A stretch of DNA of 64,000 nucleotides, from the NCBI GenBank assembly GCA_015680685.1, contig MNCI01020752.1:104887-168886 (forward strand), read 5' to 3'. Positions 11,620 through 23,289 of the stretch are shown piece after piece. The DNA is from Gnetum montanum (lineage: Eukaryota > Streptophyta > Gnetopsida > Gnetales > Gnetaceae). Under the pieces are notes generated by a model that saw only the letters and a list, made by a program, of their open reading frames with translations, did not search any database and was not told the origin of the DNA. Numbering within the stretch: the first letter of the stretch is position 1; each line of letters begins with the position of its first letter. The position numbers and the translations under genes are program-made.

Positions 11620-12960
11620 CCTATTTTCCCAAGCCTGTTAATCACAATTTGATCATTGAACAAGTACTTCACTGATAGTTTTATTTTGCACTTTCTTGGT
11701 TCATTGTTCTTTAATAGCAATGGGTTTTACTTCATAGCTGGTGTTGGATCATAATGACAAAGTATTCCAATCCAATACATATGGTACATCATTTTCATGA
11801 AATTTCTTTAGTAAGCTCACATGAAAAATTGGATGAATTTTTAAGGTTTCTAGAAGATTCAATCGATATGCTACTTCACCAATTTTTTCAAATATTTCAA
11901 AATTTCCACAAAATATAAGTGCTAATTTTGTATATTTTCCCAATTTAAGAGAAATTTTGGTAGGTTTTACCCTCAATAATATTTGATCCCTTACTTGGAA
12001 TTCTTTTTTAAGTCAATGTTGATCTGCATATCCTTTATATTTATCTTAGGTAGCTTATAAATTTTGTTTAACCCTTGTGACAATGTTTTCCATTATTTTT
12101 ATTTCTTCTTCCTTCCATTTCACTCTTAAGGTTGGATCTACCCAAGTTAACGATGCACAACAATTACATCCATATACTACTTTGAATGGTCTTCAGTTTA
12201 TGGAACCTTAATAATTGTTATTGTAGGAAAATTCTACCAGATGCAAATAATTCTCCCATGTTTTTGGTCTACTCCCAACATAGCTTTATAGGATATCTTC
12301 TAATATGCTATTCACTTGTTCAGTTTTTCCATTAGTTTCAGGGTGGTAAGTTGTGCTAAGTTTCAATTGAGTTCCAAGCTCTTTGAAAAAATGTTTCTAG
12401 AATTCGGATATGTATTTAGGATCTCTGTCTGAAGTGACAGATTTTGGACAACCATCAAATCTAAATATTTCTTGTATGAATTTTTGGGCTATTTCTTCCA
12501 CTGTGTTTATAGATTTCAAAGCTATAAAATGTGTCATCTTTGATAAACAATCAACTACTACAAAAATCGAGTCATTTCCTTTGTTGGTTACTAGAAATCC
12601 TACAATGAAATCTATAGTGATATCTTCCCATTTCCAGGTTGGAACTTCCAAGGGTTGTACTAATCCATTGGGTTTCCTCTATTCAATTTTTGTTCTTTGA
12701 CATGTTGGACAATTTTTAGTGTATGCAAACACATCATTCTTCATTCTAGGCCAAAAATAAGATTTGAGAATTATCATATAGGTATTAATATAACCTAGGT
12801 GTCCTGCATATGGTGCTTCATGTGCTTCACACAACAATTTTAGTCTCCAATTTCCTTTTGGTATGCATACTCTTTGTCTTTTCATCAATAAATCTTTAGA
12901 AGTGAGTTCATATTAAGGATCATTGGAAATATTAGCTAGAATGTTTTTAAAGTAAGGATC
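11620..12960 (-). pseudogene. Chromovirus integrase plus C-terminal chromodomain
   Basis: Integrase inserts the cDNA copy into host DNA. On the minus strand the zinc-binding region (HEAPYAGHLG ... NCPTC) lies at about 12,830-12,690. The core follows with ITIDF (first Asp, about 12,620) and TSDRDPKY (second Asp, about 12,430), then EQVNSILED (Glu, about 12,320), so DDE residues are all legible. The C-terminal module VAYRLNL..KIHPIFHVSLLKK lies at about 11,870-11,800. After it, the chromodomain reads TISEVLVQ, a stop where Trp is expected, SNCD, then QAWENRAFIL near 11,670-11,620. Many stops and frameshifts are present; TGA or TAG often replaces expected Trp. Confidence 0.88.
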
Positions 12961-13059
12961 TTATTCTATTTATTTCTTAATTTTTTCTTCCATAGGGTTC
13001 ATTACTACACCTATCATTAAATTCCACATTTGACTAAGGGCATTAGCTACCACACTTTT

Positions 13060-14200
13060 CTTGTCGGGAACAAATTTGATTTCAAAATCATATTTGCTAA
13101 CAATTTTATCCATCACCTTTGACGAGTATTCAAAATAGGTTGTCTTTCCAAATATTCTAAACTTTTATGATCTATTTTTAGTACAAACTTCTTTATGAAA
13201 AGATAATGTCTTTAAACTTTCAAAGCATGAAAAATTGCCAGTAATTCTAGATCATGGGTTGAGTAATTTACCTCGAATCCTCATAATTTATGAGATTCAT
13301 AACATACCACTTTATCTTCCTATGAGAGAACTACAATAACTTTTATTCCATAGGCATCCATGGATACTTCAAATGGTAGATCTTCATCCAAAATTCTCAA
13401 AATAGGTGTTGTTGTAAGTAGCATCTTTAATCTGAGAAAAGATTCCCTACATTTTTCATCAAATTTGAACTCACATTTCTCCTGCAAAAGGTTAGTTAAT
13501 GGGGCTACCAAGGTAGAATAATATTTAATAAAACATCAATAAAAACCTGCTAACCTTAAGAAACTTTGAACTACTATAACATATTCTAATTCAGGCAAAT
13601 CATAGATTGCACTAATTTTTGTTGGATCCACTTGCAATACTTTCTTGGAAGCTATATGTCCTAAGTATGAAAAGTTTTCCTTAAAGAGTTTACATTTACT
13701 CAATTTAGCTTTTAATTAATGTTCTTTAAGAATTTCCATTGTAGTTTTCAAATGTTTGATATGCACTTCACTTGATTTAGAATAAACAAGAATATCATCC
13801 ATAAATACTATAACAAATTGATCAAGATATTCATGAAAAATATTATTCATTAATGTCATAAATGTTGTAGGTGCATTAGTTAAGCCAAACGGCATCACAA
13901 AAATTCGTATAATCCATATTTGGTTCTAAAAATAGTGTTCTCAATATCTTTCTCCTTAATTCTTATAACCTTATTTTAAATCAATCTTTGAGAAATAACA
14001 TTCACTCGTAAGTTGATCAAATAAATCATCAATTCTAGGTAAAGGATAAATATTTTTAATTTTCACTTTATTCAATGCTCTATAATCGATGCATAATCTT
14101 ATAGTATCATCTTTCTTTTTGATGAATAAGATTAGTGCACCCCAAGGTGATACGCTAGGTCTAATTTTTCCTTCTTCCAATAATTGGTCTAATTGTACTT
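13060..14200 (-). pseudogene. Chromovirus reverse transcriptase and RNase H
   Basis: Copies element RNA to DNA and removes the RNA strand. Minus-strand RT motifs: [10 protein letters not shown] (about 14,160), [11 protein letters not shown] (about 14,090), [18 protein letters not shown] (about 13,980), MPFGLTNAPTTF (about 13,895) and the catalytic FMDDILVYS (about 13,790). RNase H follows: PFEVSMDAYG (first Asp, about 13,370), ELLAIFHALKVWRHYL-like with Glu (about 13,230) and KIDHKSLEYLE (about 13,170). Stops and at least two frameshifts break the frame, for example between YFSKIDLK and MPFG. Order and sequence are those of the Ty3/gypsy polyprotein. Confidence 0.9.
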
Positions 14201-14379
14201 TTAATTCTCTTAATTCTGAAGTAGAAAATATATAAAGAGCTTTTGAGATAGGTTGTGTACTAGGAAAAATATCAATGGCATGTTCAATAGTTATTTTTGG
14301 AGGTAATTCTTTAGTTTCACCAAATACTGAATCTTTATATTTTTTAAGTTCATTCGAGATCTCAACATTTAAAAATTTC

Positions 14380-14860
14380 TAAGGTTGGATTACTTTAACA
14401 ACCAACATTGTAGCACTTTTTTGACTAATTATTTATCTTGCTTAATAGTTATCGTATGAATTTTCTATGTTGTTCCTACCCCTCTTGGAACCCTGACTCC
14501 ATCAATGGTTGGGACTTTTAAAATATGAGTTCCAAAGTGGGTAGTAACATCAAATTTTTGCAAGAAAGACATTCCTAAAATTGCATCAAAATCACCTAGT
14601 TCAAATTAAAAAAAATTATTAACGAAGGGCATATTATGGAAGGTAAAGTTTATTTTTCCATACCTGGTATGTTTGCTCATAGTTGTTCCATCTGCCAGTT
14701 CTATCTTAATAATTTTCTTAGAAGGGAGACTTAATTTCAATAAATTAATTAACTTTGGAGAAATAAATTTATTATTGGCACCACTATCAATTAAAAAATT
14801 AATTTTTTACCTTCAATTAAACCTTCAAAAATCAATAAAGAAAATTAAGATTTTTGCAAA
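14380..14860 (-). pseudogene. Chromovirus aspartic protease region
   Basis: Minus strand reads FLIDSGANNKFIS at about 14,800-14,760, the DSG active-site loop of a retroviral-type aspartic protease, followed by a LADGT segment and, after a frameshift, GMSFLQKFDV and RVPRGV. The protease would cut Gag and Gag-Pol precursors. The upstream neighbour is gag and the downstream one is RT, the usual order. Internal stops make it inactive. Confidence 0.75.
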
Positions 14861-14929
14861 CTTTATTTAGTTGATGCAGATATCTTCTTGATGGCTATTA
14901 TAGTAGCTAGAATTTTTCCTTTATTCATG

Positions 14930-16080
14930 GTTGGGTTTGGTTTTTGATTCTTGATTTGATTGGTCCTTTGTATTTTTGATTGAAATTTTGAGCAAACTTA
15001 TTTTAGATGATCCTCATCAAAAAAGAAACATCCAGATCCTAGTCGAGATTTTTTCGTTGGTGTCTCTTCTACTATTGCTTGTGGAAAGGGCTTTCTCAAA
15101 AAGTTTCTTGTAAAAGGATCACTCATATCTAATTCTATTCCTCATAATCCTTAGCAATTCTATATGCTTCATCAATAGTTTGAGGATTATGGGCTCATGT
15201 TTAAGGATGTAATTGGGCATGTAATCCTGCAATGAATTTTGAAGCTAATTCTCCCTCATCTCGGTGACCTACATATTGAGAAAGATCACAAAATTATTTG
15301 TAGTAATAATATATGGATTTTTTTTCCAACATTAAGGAATCAAATCTCATTTTACGCTCTTTGAGAAAAAAATTGGGAATAATTTTTTTTTCAAAATATC
15401 AACAAAAATTAAGCTAATTGTAATCAAACCTTGAGATCTCAGCCCATTTCACCATGTTATTACAAGTCCTCTTAAATACAAGGAAATAAATTCTAGACAT
15501 TCATGGCTTGAAAAATTCAACATACCAAAGTAATTTTTCATTGTATAAAGTCAATCCTTTTCCTTAGCACTAGATCCAAGGGCTCCATCATAATGATCTA
15601 ATTTTACTTTCTTAGCATGTAGTTGTGTCAATGATTCTCTAGATGGATTAAGCAAGTTCCCATATCCTTCACTCTTCATTTTAGTTCTATAGTCTACAAG
15701 GTGGATTTCAGTATCTTGTCCATTAACAAGTGGAGGTTGTGTTTATTGTGGATTCCTAATGGAAGGTTGATTTTGATGTTGTTCTCTAGGTAGACTATGG
15801 GTAGGATTGGAAGGTTGAATAAGATGGTTGGTTAATTGCTTGATGGAGTTGGAAAAGGATTCCATATTTCCTTGTACTTTAGACCATTTATCCTCTGAAG
15901 TTTGGGACAATTTCTTAATTTCTTCAAACATATATTGCATCTCTATCCTGAACCCTTGGTTTGATTGTCAAAGTTCTTCTTGAAAATCCTTGATCTCATT
16001 AATTTTTTTTTAAGGGCATTCATTCGATCATTGACTTAGGCTTCCATTTCTCTCTAATTTATTCCTTAAGTTTAGGACAT
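14930..16080 (-). pseudogene. Chromovirus gag
   Basis: The minus-strand frame contains a capsid stretch (FLKERKMRFDSL ... CDLSQYVGHRDEGELASKFIAGL) at about 15,370-15,210 and AYRIAKDYEE at about 15,160. A decayed zinc-knuckle-like CFFFDEDH..VC lies at about 15,040-14,995. An N-terminal piece reading KKLSQTSEDKWSKVQGNMESF at 15,743-15,940 probably belongs to the same protein as a coiled-coil or assembly region. Multiple stops. Gag would form the virus-like particle. The start is uncertain, near 15.95-16.08 kb. Confidence 0.7.
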
Positions 16081-16599
16081 TGGCAAGTTGAAGAAATCAG
16101 GCATGTTTAAGAATCCTTAGCCTCTATGGCCCTTTTATGGGATTCAAAATTGTTTAGTTAGTTGTGGAAGAAGTTGAAATTGTTATGGATTTCTCACTGA
16201 ATCCTAATTATTTTTGGGACCTAAATCAAAAAATTAAAAGTTAATTTTTTGTAATCCAAAAGCTAAATTGACCATTCCATTCAGTCTAGAAGGTTCAAAT
16301 CTATTGGAATCAATTTTTTTGGTTGAAAATAGATTCCAGATTCAACAGTTATAGCCATTTTAAGTTTTCTTAATTTTTACATTTTCCGAGACTTCCCAAG
16401 AGGTCACCCATCCTAGTTTTACTCCAAGGTGTGCACATTTAGTGATAAAATTTTTATTTATATTAATACCATAATGCCAATTTACATTTTTGTAAATAAT
16501 TGAGTACATATTTCCTCTTAAACTAACACTAATAGTGCAAATATATATTTTTGTAACTTTCATCAGTTGAAAAAAATTTCAAAATTCCTGGCAATTGTC

Positions 16600-17030
16600 A
16601 GGAAAAATTTAATTTTTTTGTCAATTGATGGATGATCGATTAAAGGTTTGCATGGTGGCCAAAAGTCGATAATGGGTTACACGAGAGGCAGTGATAGATG
16701 ACACAGGAGGTGATGATGTGCAGCATGGGAGGTAGTAATAGGCAACATAAGAGGTGGTAATGGGTGGTACGAAAGGTGGTGATGGGTGGTGCAGGAGGTA
16801 GTGATGGGTGGTGCATGTAGGCATGTAGTGGTGGTGGTGAAAAAAATTGCAGTGATAGAGGGAAGAATAGCAATGATGCGATTTTTATCTAGCCTTTAGG
16901 GCCAAATTTCTGTTTAGTCGTCACTCCCTCCATAGCTGGCTGCAGCTGACTGTAGCTTGGCCAAAGCCTTACCATGGTTGGTCATGGTTGGCTATAGGCC
17001 TGGTTGTAGCCTAGCTGTAGGCCAAAATTT
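16600..17030. repeat. GGTGGT-type minisatellite and GGCTGTAG-type repeat in chromovirus leader
   Basis: From about 16,690 to 16,840 variants of a 24-bp G-rich unit (core GGTGGTGATGGGTGGTGCA) recur. From about 16,925 to 17,025 imperfect repeats of a TGGTTGTAGCCTAGCTGTAG-like unit follow. Open frames on the minus strand here (16,621-16,873) are His/Pro-rich repeat translations, not convincing genes. Confidence 0.7.
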
Positions 17031-17165
17031 TTTTTAATTTAATTTTATTTTTAGTATTTTTTAATTAAATTTATTATATATATATTTATCTTTATATACA
17101 TATATATAAATATTTTGAACTTGGTAATTAGGGCTTGGGTTCAAACTCAATACCTCCAATTTGAT

Positions 17166-17186
17166 TATATATATATATATATATAT
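17166..17186. repeat. (TA)n microsatellite
   Basis: About ten TA units in the chromovirus leader; another TA run sits at about 19,463-19,485 within an intron-like segment. Confidence 0.9.
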
Positions 17187-17577
17187 TATCATTAACTGCA
17201 TGTAAACTAAGAATGATCATATCTTGCAAACCGTAAGTCAAATTTTGATGAAATTGGTACCATTGGAATTTTCTCAAATAGAACTTCATGTTAAACTATA
17301 GATAAATTTTCTTTAGTGTACCTAAAAATCATAAATTCAAAAAAATTGAACATTAGCTTTTTATACAAAAAGTAAACGTTAGTTCTCTTTTATAAAAAAA
17401 AGTATACGTTAACTTTTATTAAATATTTTGTTATCTTAAGTTATACTTTCTCTTTTCTTTTACTAAGATTTCTATTATTACATTATAAATATAAGAAGTA
17501 AGTTGATTTACTCATCACAACCAACTAAAAATTATCTACAGAGAAGCTTGAAAATTTACTATTATAAATAATTCATG

Positions 17578-19815
17578 GCTTCCAAATGTCGAACTTCACC
17601 TCAGGCCTATTTAGGTGGCCACTCTTTATTGCCTAATAATATTTTTTTACACCAAAATAATGTTCTTACTGCTTCCGATCAGATTCATAGCTTACTTTGG
17701 AAGGACGGTTTTTAGTTTCTCGCTACTTCTGTATTAGCTGATTTACTAGTTTTCCTAATTTTAAAACTTTTCTTTTGTAAAGGTGTTCTTGCAGAGTGGT
17801 TTAAGTAGTATGATAATAAGAAAATTATTGTTTTTCAATTATTTTTTGAAGTGGCAACAATTTTTTCTCTTGATATCAAAGTAGTCTTAAGTTTTCAACC
17901 AAGAGAGAATTCGTTGATCCCTACAACTCATTCTCCACAATTTAATTTTTTCTGTAAGACAGAATTATCCAATTATGTTGCTAATTTTGTCATTCAAAAA
18001 AACCAATTTTTTCATAAATATTTCATTAATTATGCTTATTTTAACTTATGTTTATTTATCAGTAGTAAGGTTCTATGGTATAGACAACAATCCAATGTTA
18101 ATTCTTATTTTATTTTCATACTTCATGGTGCCATAATCAGTAGGGTTTATGATTGGTTGATATGTTGTTTCTCTACTTTTTATACTGCTATGACTGAAAT
18201 GTTTATTGCCCACCAACATCCTTTAAAATCCTATACTCTATATTGTATACCTTTGATCATGTGTATGATCTTAAGTTATGATTATCCCAAAAAAAATTTT
18301 TACTTGTTATAATCCTTCATTGTGCCTTGAATTTCTTAAAGATGATAGGGTTATAAGGAGTAAGATTATGGATGCCCAAAAAGGTCAACTAGCTTTATAG
18401 CAAGTTCAGAGTCAAGAGAAAATTAGTGAATTACTTTCATATTTTTTTTATTTCCTTATTTGTTAATGATGTTTTTATTTTATGTATTTGATAGTGCAAT
18501 CTAGGCTGCAGAATGCATTAATGCAGAGTGCTGAACCTGCACAGGTTGAAGAAATTTAAAGTACTTCAACCTTTGGTATGGTTTAATCGCAAGAAAAGGT
18601 CACAGATTCTACTCCCAAGGTATATATTTAAATATAATTTATTAAGTTAAAATTTTTATCTATATTTTTTATATTTTCTTTTATTTTATTTTATTGATAA
18701 ATTTCTTTGGTAGAGGCAATGTCCTAGGCAAATTTCTAGTAGTCTAGTAGTTATAAGACAATCAACCCAACAACAAGCTCAACAATAATCCCAACCAACT
18801 CCTCGACAAGGTTCAAGACATGATAAGGGGAAGCAACCAAAAGTACATCTTAATTAAAGGTTTGAATACTTTGTTCTTTTCCATGTATAATGTTAATAAT
18901 AATTTAACATTTTTTTTATGTTGTAGAGGCCTATAGAGTGAATATTTTACCTAAGAGATGAATAGAGGTGATGTAGGTGTTATTTTTGCATAGAGTCCTA
19001 TTCCACGACCACCTAGATCATCACTCATACCTTCTTTTCCTTTGACACCTGGAAGAGGTTCCCTTCCATAGGTAGCACCAATAATAATTTTTGAATCTAT
19101 ACCAGCAATTTCTTCTTTCTCTATCTTTGGTTCTTCTTATTCTATGGGAAAGATAGTGGTGGCTGCTAAAGAAGAACTTGTGCTTGTTTGACGTATTAAT
19201 CAATGAATATCTGACAAAAAACAATATTCTATTTGTGAAGATGTCTATTATTTATGAGAGCCAAAATCATGCAATTTCAAGGTAGATTATGATTTAGTAC
19301 AAGCTGGACTTCCATCATCTTGGCATCCAATTCTTGAGGATGCTCCAAATTTTGTAAACATCTAAAGCAACTCTTAGAAGAGTTGGAAAGTGCAACATAT
19401 TATGCTCACCATCTAGATACTTGTGCATATTTCCTTCAAATTGATAATGATCGATTTCAAGTAATATATATATATATATATATATGTATAATATTTTTTT
19501 CTCTTTTTTCTCCTTTTGGTTTGTTGATTTGTTCATAACTCATAATTTAAATTTTATTTCTACAGAGAAAGAAAAAGGAATGGCAAAGAAACATAGATGA
19601 TCGATCAATACAGATCAAAATGTTGAAGACTAAACTTCAAAGAAAAGAGGAATCAATAACTATAGCAAGACGTTCAACAAAATATATCAAACAGTTATGT
19701 TATAGACTAGCTGGATGTAAAATAGTGCTCAGTAAAGTAGATGCTACTACTAAAGAGAGATAATCCCAATTGAAGATAGTTATAGATCTTCTTGAATCAT
19801 TTGGTCGTAACAAAT
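17578..19815 (+). pseudogene. Multi-exon gene antisense to the chromovirus; unknown protein
   Basis: An ATG at 17,578 (MASKCRTSPQAYLGG) opens a frame running to 18,312 with only two stops, both TAG at plausible Trp/Gln positions. The hydrophobic part at 17,851-18,312 is fully open (153 codons). After a frameshift it continues to about 18,440 (KDDRVIRSKIMDAQKGQLAL). Further exons can be read at 18,495-18,619 (Gln-rich), 18,714-18,859 (basic, TPRQGSRHDKGKQPK), 18,927-19,460 (Pro-rich, then LLEELESATYYAHHLDTC) and 19,566-19,815 (Lys-rich coiled-coil start, KMLKTKLQRKEESI). Introns 18,620-18,713, 18,860-18,926 and 19,461-19,565 each start GT and end AG; the first intron has a clear acceptor at 18,494 but no clear donor. 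Family not recognised. It lies between the 5' LTR and gag, on the opposite strand, so element transcription would not splice its introns. This fits a captured or native accessory gene. Confidence 0.6.
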
Positions 19816-19994
19816 AATTACAGTTTCCCTTTTCTTTATTTTTCCATTCTACTTTTTTTTACGATGTACTTCAATTTGATAATAAAATAAAATAATATTT
19901 TACTCCATGTTGTTATTTTTCTTAGATGTACATGTATTCTATAATAATAATAAAATAATATTTTTCTTCCACTTTTGTTCCTAAATTGATGTTT

Positions 19995-20006
19995 TCTTTG
20001 ATACTG
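19995..20006 (-). promoter_or_regulatory. Chromovirus primer-binding site (decayed, tRNA-iMet-like)
   Basis: On the minus strand, three bases inside the 5' LTR, the sequence CAGTATCAAAGA matches the canonical TGGTATCAGAGC at 8 of 12 positions, and the four differences are all transitions or a terminal change. This would bind initiator Met-tRNA to prime cDNA synthesis. Confidence 0.5.
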
Positions 20007-20008
20007 AA

Positions 20009-20514
20009 TGTGACATCCTATTCTCGAATGTCATAAAAATATGAATGTCTAATTTATTATATTCATCATGGATAACATATCAAAAATATTATAAACACTT
20101 AAATAATGAATTAATTAACAAATAAATAATAGATACTAAAGAATTAAGCAAGGAAAAAATGAAAAAATTATATTAATGGAAGAGAGTACCATAATGCCTT
20201 TTTTGGGTTGTCTTCCTATGCCACTTAAGCCGTGGAGGCAATCCAACACTGCCACCATGATTAGGCTATCTTGCCAAAGGGGTGATTAGTCCATTTTTGT
20301 CCCACTTTACCTAGCTTCCATTACTCACCTCTCAAGGCTCCACAACTCCATGTCGACATGATCTCTAACCCTAGCCTTAAATGGTATAGGTCAAACCCTT
20401 TCCCAAGGGATACATGAATAGTCATAACTCCTCATAATGAGGTGTCCCTTCATCAAAAGGTTAATTACATTGTTTACAATTGTTTCCACCCTTAATAAGG
20501 GATAGGGCATTATA
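20009..20514 (-). repeat. Chromovirus 5' LTR
   Basis: 506-bp partner of 10,878-11,382. The terminal CA is mutated to TA at 20,513-20,514; TSD GTAAG follows. Confidence 0.9.
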
Positions 20515-20519
20515 GTAAG
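20515..20519. repeat. TSD of chromovirus, right copy (GTAAG)
   Basis: Second copy of the 5-bp duplication; the next bases, TGCCTTCC, continue the element-B LTR exactly as at 40,338 onward. Confidence 0.9.
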
Positions 20520-21088
20520 TGCCTTCCACCTATGGCCATTCTATTTACTATAAATAGTAATAGAGACCTACCTTCCATGTTGGAGATAGGTCTTTAATGC
20601 TAAGCATTCTGCCATCCTTGCTAAAGTGATTGGTCAACATTGAAGTGCATGGATTATTGAAATCTAGCTTTTGTGGCTTCAACATCGAGGGCATGCAATT
20701 TCCACACTAGGGGGACGTTTCCAAACTAAGGGGAAATCCCTCCACTCCATGCTGGGAGTAGATGAGATTTATCATCCTACAAGTGTTTCCAACATAGAAA
20801 AATGTATACCCTCCATAAAACCCATCAAATTCCCATTTTTGGCATTCCAAAAGGCAATTTTGACACCCCCCAAGCCAAAATATAGACACTAGATGACTTT
20901 TTTCACTTGGGAAATGAGGCTTTGACTACTTATGAGGTATTTTTCAGCCTCAAAAGTATAGAATATGTGAGATTGCTCCTCATGGATTACAATCTTCACA
21001 TTTACAATGATGTTTGACCTTAGGTTTCATGGGGTGAAAGCTACATAATGAAAATTAGCTATAACATACAAAATTTTGTGGTGTTTCA
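20520..21088 (-). repeat. Element B 3' LTR, inner segment (right of chromovirus)
   Basis: Aligns with 40,338-40,842: shared TTTACTATAAATAGTAAT (a TATA-like CTATAAATAG with flanking inverted repeat), TTGTGGCTTC, and GGTTTCATGGGGTGAAAGCT; ends GTGTTTCA. Confidence 0.88.
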
Positions 21089-21640
21089 ATGGTTTTTTTG
21101 TTGATGTCTAGAGGATTAACCCAAGAGGCACCAACAAAGAATACAAAACATCACTACATATTATGATCTCATAATGCATATAGGCCACATGAGATGATAA
21201 AACCAAGTTATCCAGGTCACTAATATCATTAGTTTAAGGTTATGGTAGGTCATGGTATTAGTTTAAGGCCCCAACAGACTATGTTGCCAGTTTAAGATCA
21301 TAGCAGACTATTGAAAGGAAACTCACTTGTTAATGATTATTAGCTACATGTAGTATGGCTTTAGTTAGGAATGACTAACTAGATTGGCTAGCCGATTCTC
21401 ATTCATGTTAACTATCTCAAATGCTGCATTACCATAGGCTCTGGTGACAAGGATAGTTGGCTAAGAATTTATCCACATGCTCATGAATGACTTTGAAGAC
21501 CATGTCATCCTCTTTGATCTTACACATGGTCAAGTTACGTTGATGTTGCCACTTCTACCTCTATTGATAGTGTTCAATGTGAGCAAGTGCTTGCATTCAT
21601 TTATCTTCCACCAAGTCCAAGGCTGCTTTCTGTAACTCCT
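21089..21640 (-). other. Element B 3' untranslated region with 30-bp repeats
   Basis: Non-coding between integrase and the 3' LTR. At about 21,228-21,316 there are three copies of an imperfect 30-bp unit (core TTTAAGG..AT.G.AG..CATG), the same unit as at about 24,500-24,550 and 34,325-34,560. Confidence 0.6.
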
Positions 21641-22400
21641 TATTCTACTCATCATTGATGAAGTTAGTCAAGACTACTTGGAGCAATAGCACCTACAATT
21701 CAAGAGGTAAAATAGCTTTAGAACCATTAATCAAGCTATAAGGGGTCATACCAGTTACCATGTGATAGGTTTTTTTGAATGCCCGTAGTTTATGGATAAG
21801 CAACTCATGCCATTTGTGCTTGCTATTGTTAAGCATCTTCTTGAGAAAGTTGATTATGGCCTTATTTCTTACTTCCACTTATCCATTGGCTTAAAGGTAA
21901 TATGGCAGTGAGAAAGAATGCTTAATGCCTAGGTCATGATAGAAATCTTTTGTTTCCTAGCTACTAAAATTGTGATTGATTTTCTACAACTATGGTTATG
22001 GATATGTCAAAACAAGCTACAATATTATCTAGGATGAATTTGCAAACTTGCTCAAATGTATTCTTCCTTAGGAGAATAGCCTCAACCCACTTTGTAAAGT
22101 ATTTGGTTGTAGTAATGATGAAGCTATGTCTTGCAAAAGACTTATGTGTTATAGGTCCAATGATATCCAACCCCTATCATTGAAATGGCCATGTTATTTA
22201 AGCAATATGCAACTTGGTGGTACATGTATAAGGCTGATATATAATTGGCATGTTTCATAGCACTTAGCCTTCTATAAGCAGTCATTTTTCAAATGGAACC
22301 AATAGTAGCATAACTATCTAATCTTAGCAACCATAACTCTTAGTCCTATATGTTCTCCACAAATACCCTCATGAACCTCATATAGGACTATTCTAGCTTC
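21640..22400 (-). pseudogene. Element B integrase
   Basis: On the minus strand the core reads MDIIGPI (first Asp, about 22,165), YFTKWVEAI, then IVVENQSQF (about 21,980; the second catalytic Asp position reads as Glu/Asn-like in this decayed copy), then VEVRNKAIINFLKKM with the Glu (about 21,870) and WHELLIHKLRAFKKTYHMVTGMTPYSLINGSKAILPLEL to 21,693. This wording is typical of Tat-lineage integrases. The upstream zinc-binding region (about 22,400-22,200) has lost recognisable Cys residues. It has frame breaks and is inactive. Confidence 0.85.
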
Positions 22401-22778
22401 CATTTTACCTAAGGACTTTAGGAGTATGCCATCATAGGATCGTCGACATAATGTGTTATCACCTTCGATGACATACTACTTTAATTACTTGTGTACAACA
22501 TCCTTCTAGGAAAGAGTTAGGCCTTGTGAGGATTCACCATGCATAAGATAAAATTTGATATTATCATATCACTCCTTGAAAGGAGTAGTATGAATGATGG
22601 CCATAAAGGTATCCTTAGTGTTCTATTTGATGGGAATAGAACGATCAATGAATAAGATGGATAACTTACGAAACACATGTGGCATCACACTGAGGGATAA
22701 CATTGCAATTGCATCAACTATGAAATTCTTGTTTCAGGGTATGTGTTGGATATCAATGCTTGCAAATTATTATAACAA

Positions 22779-23100
22779 TTAATTTCCTAAGTCATAGTAT
22801 GATTGCAAGTATTTGGCTTTACATGCATAGACTTCAGTCACTTGGTTGACGACAAGTTGTGAACCACCTTTGATCATTAAGTGTCTAATTCCTAAGTTAT
22901 GGGCTACCATTATTCCTTTGATCAAACCCTCACACTTCACTCTATTTTTTGTGCATGAAATCTCAAAACAATAGGTTAAGGGTTGGATTTCACTAGATGG
23001 CATTATTATGATGGAAACGACACTAGTCCCATGGGTGATCGAAGATCCATCAAAGTGCATGATTTCCTCCTAACCCTTGGGCAGTTGGATAATAGTGTTA
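22779..23100 (-). pseudogene. Element B second (archaeal-type) RNase H
   Basis: A 93-codon open stretch on the minus strand begins MHFDGSSITHGT (first Asp), continues with CTKNRVKCEGLIKGIMVAHNLGI (Glu within E-G-L) and LMIKGGSQLVVNQV (Asp replaced by Gly in GGSQL, normally GDSQL), and ends KYLQSYYD. The G/D change removes a catalytic residue. This additional RNase H between RT and integrase is a hallmark of the Tat lineage (Ogre, Retand and relatives). Confidence 0.85.
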
Positions 23101-23289
23101 GTATATTCATTAGGGAACTTAAGATCTATGGTTTCGTATCATTATTAAGTGAAAATATGAGCTATATGGCTATAGCTTGACCTATCATTGAGTATTGAGA
23201 GATGTAAAGAAGGTCAAACTCCATGGTTACGGCTTTCCATCAGGCTATACGGCTACTTTCAAAAATGCTGGTCATTATGGCTATGATCA

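Larger units (their letters stand above)
10878..20514 (-). mobile_element. Complete Ty3/gypsy chromovirus (about 9.6 kb) nested in element B LTR
   Basis: Bounded by two LTRs of 505-506 bp (TG at the left edges; CA decayed to TA at 20,514) and a perfect 5-bp TSD. Minus-strand order is 5' LTR (20,514-20,009), PBS resembling the tRNA-iMet type, long leader, gag, protease, RT, RNase H, integrase, and chromodomain ending near 11,600, then 3' LTR (11,382-10,878). By eye the LTRs differ at roughly one base in nine or ten over the first 190 bp, mostly transitions, so the insertion is old. The chromodomain places it among chromoviruses (Tekay/Reina/Galadriel-like). The leader carries an opposite-strand multi-exon gene. 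Confidence 0.92.

Noticed and set aside
16621-16873. His/Pro/Ser-rich minus-strand ORFs as small secreted proteins
   Set aside because: They translate a G-rich minisatellite and have no conserved feature.
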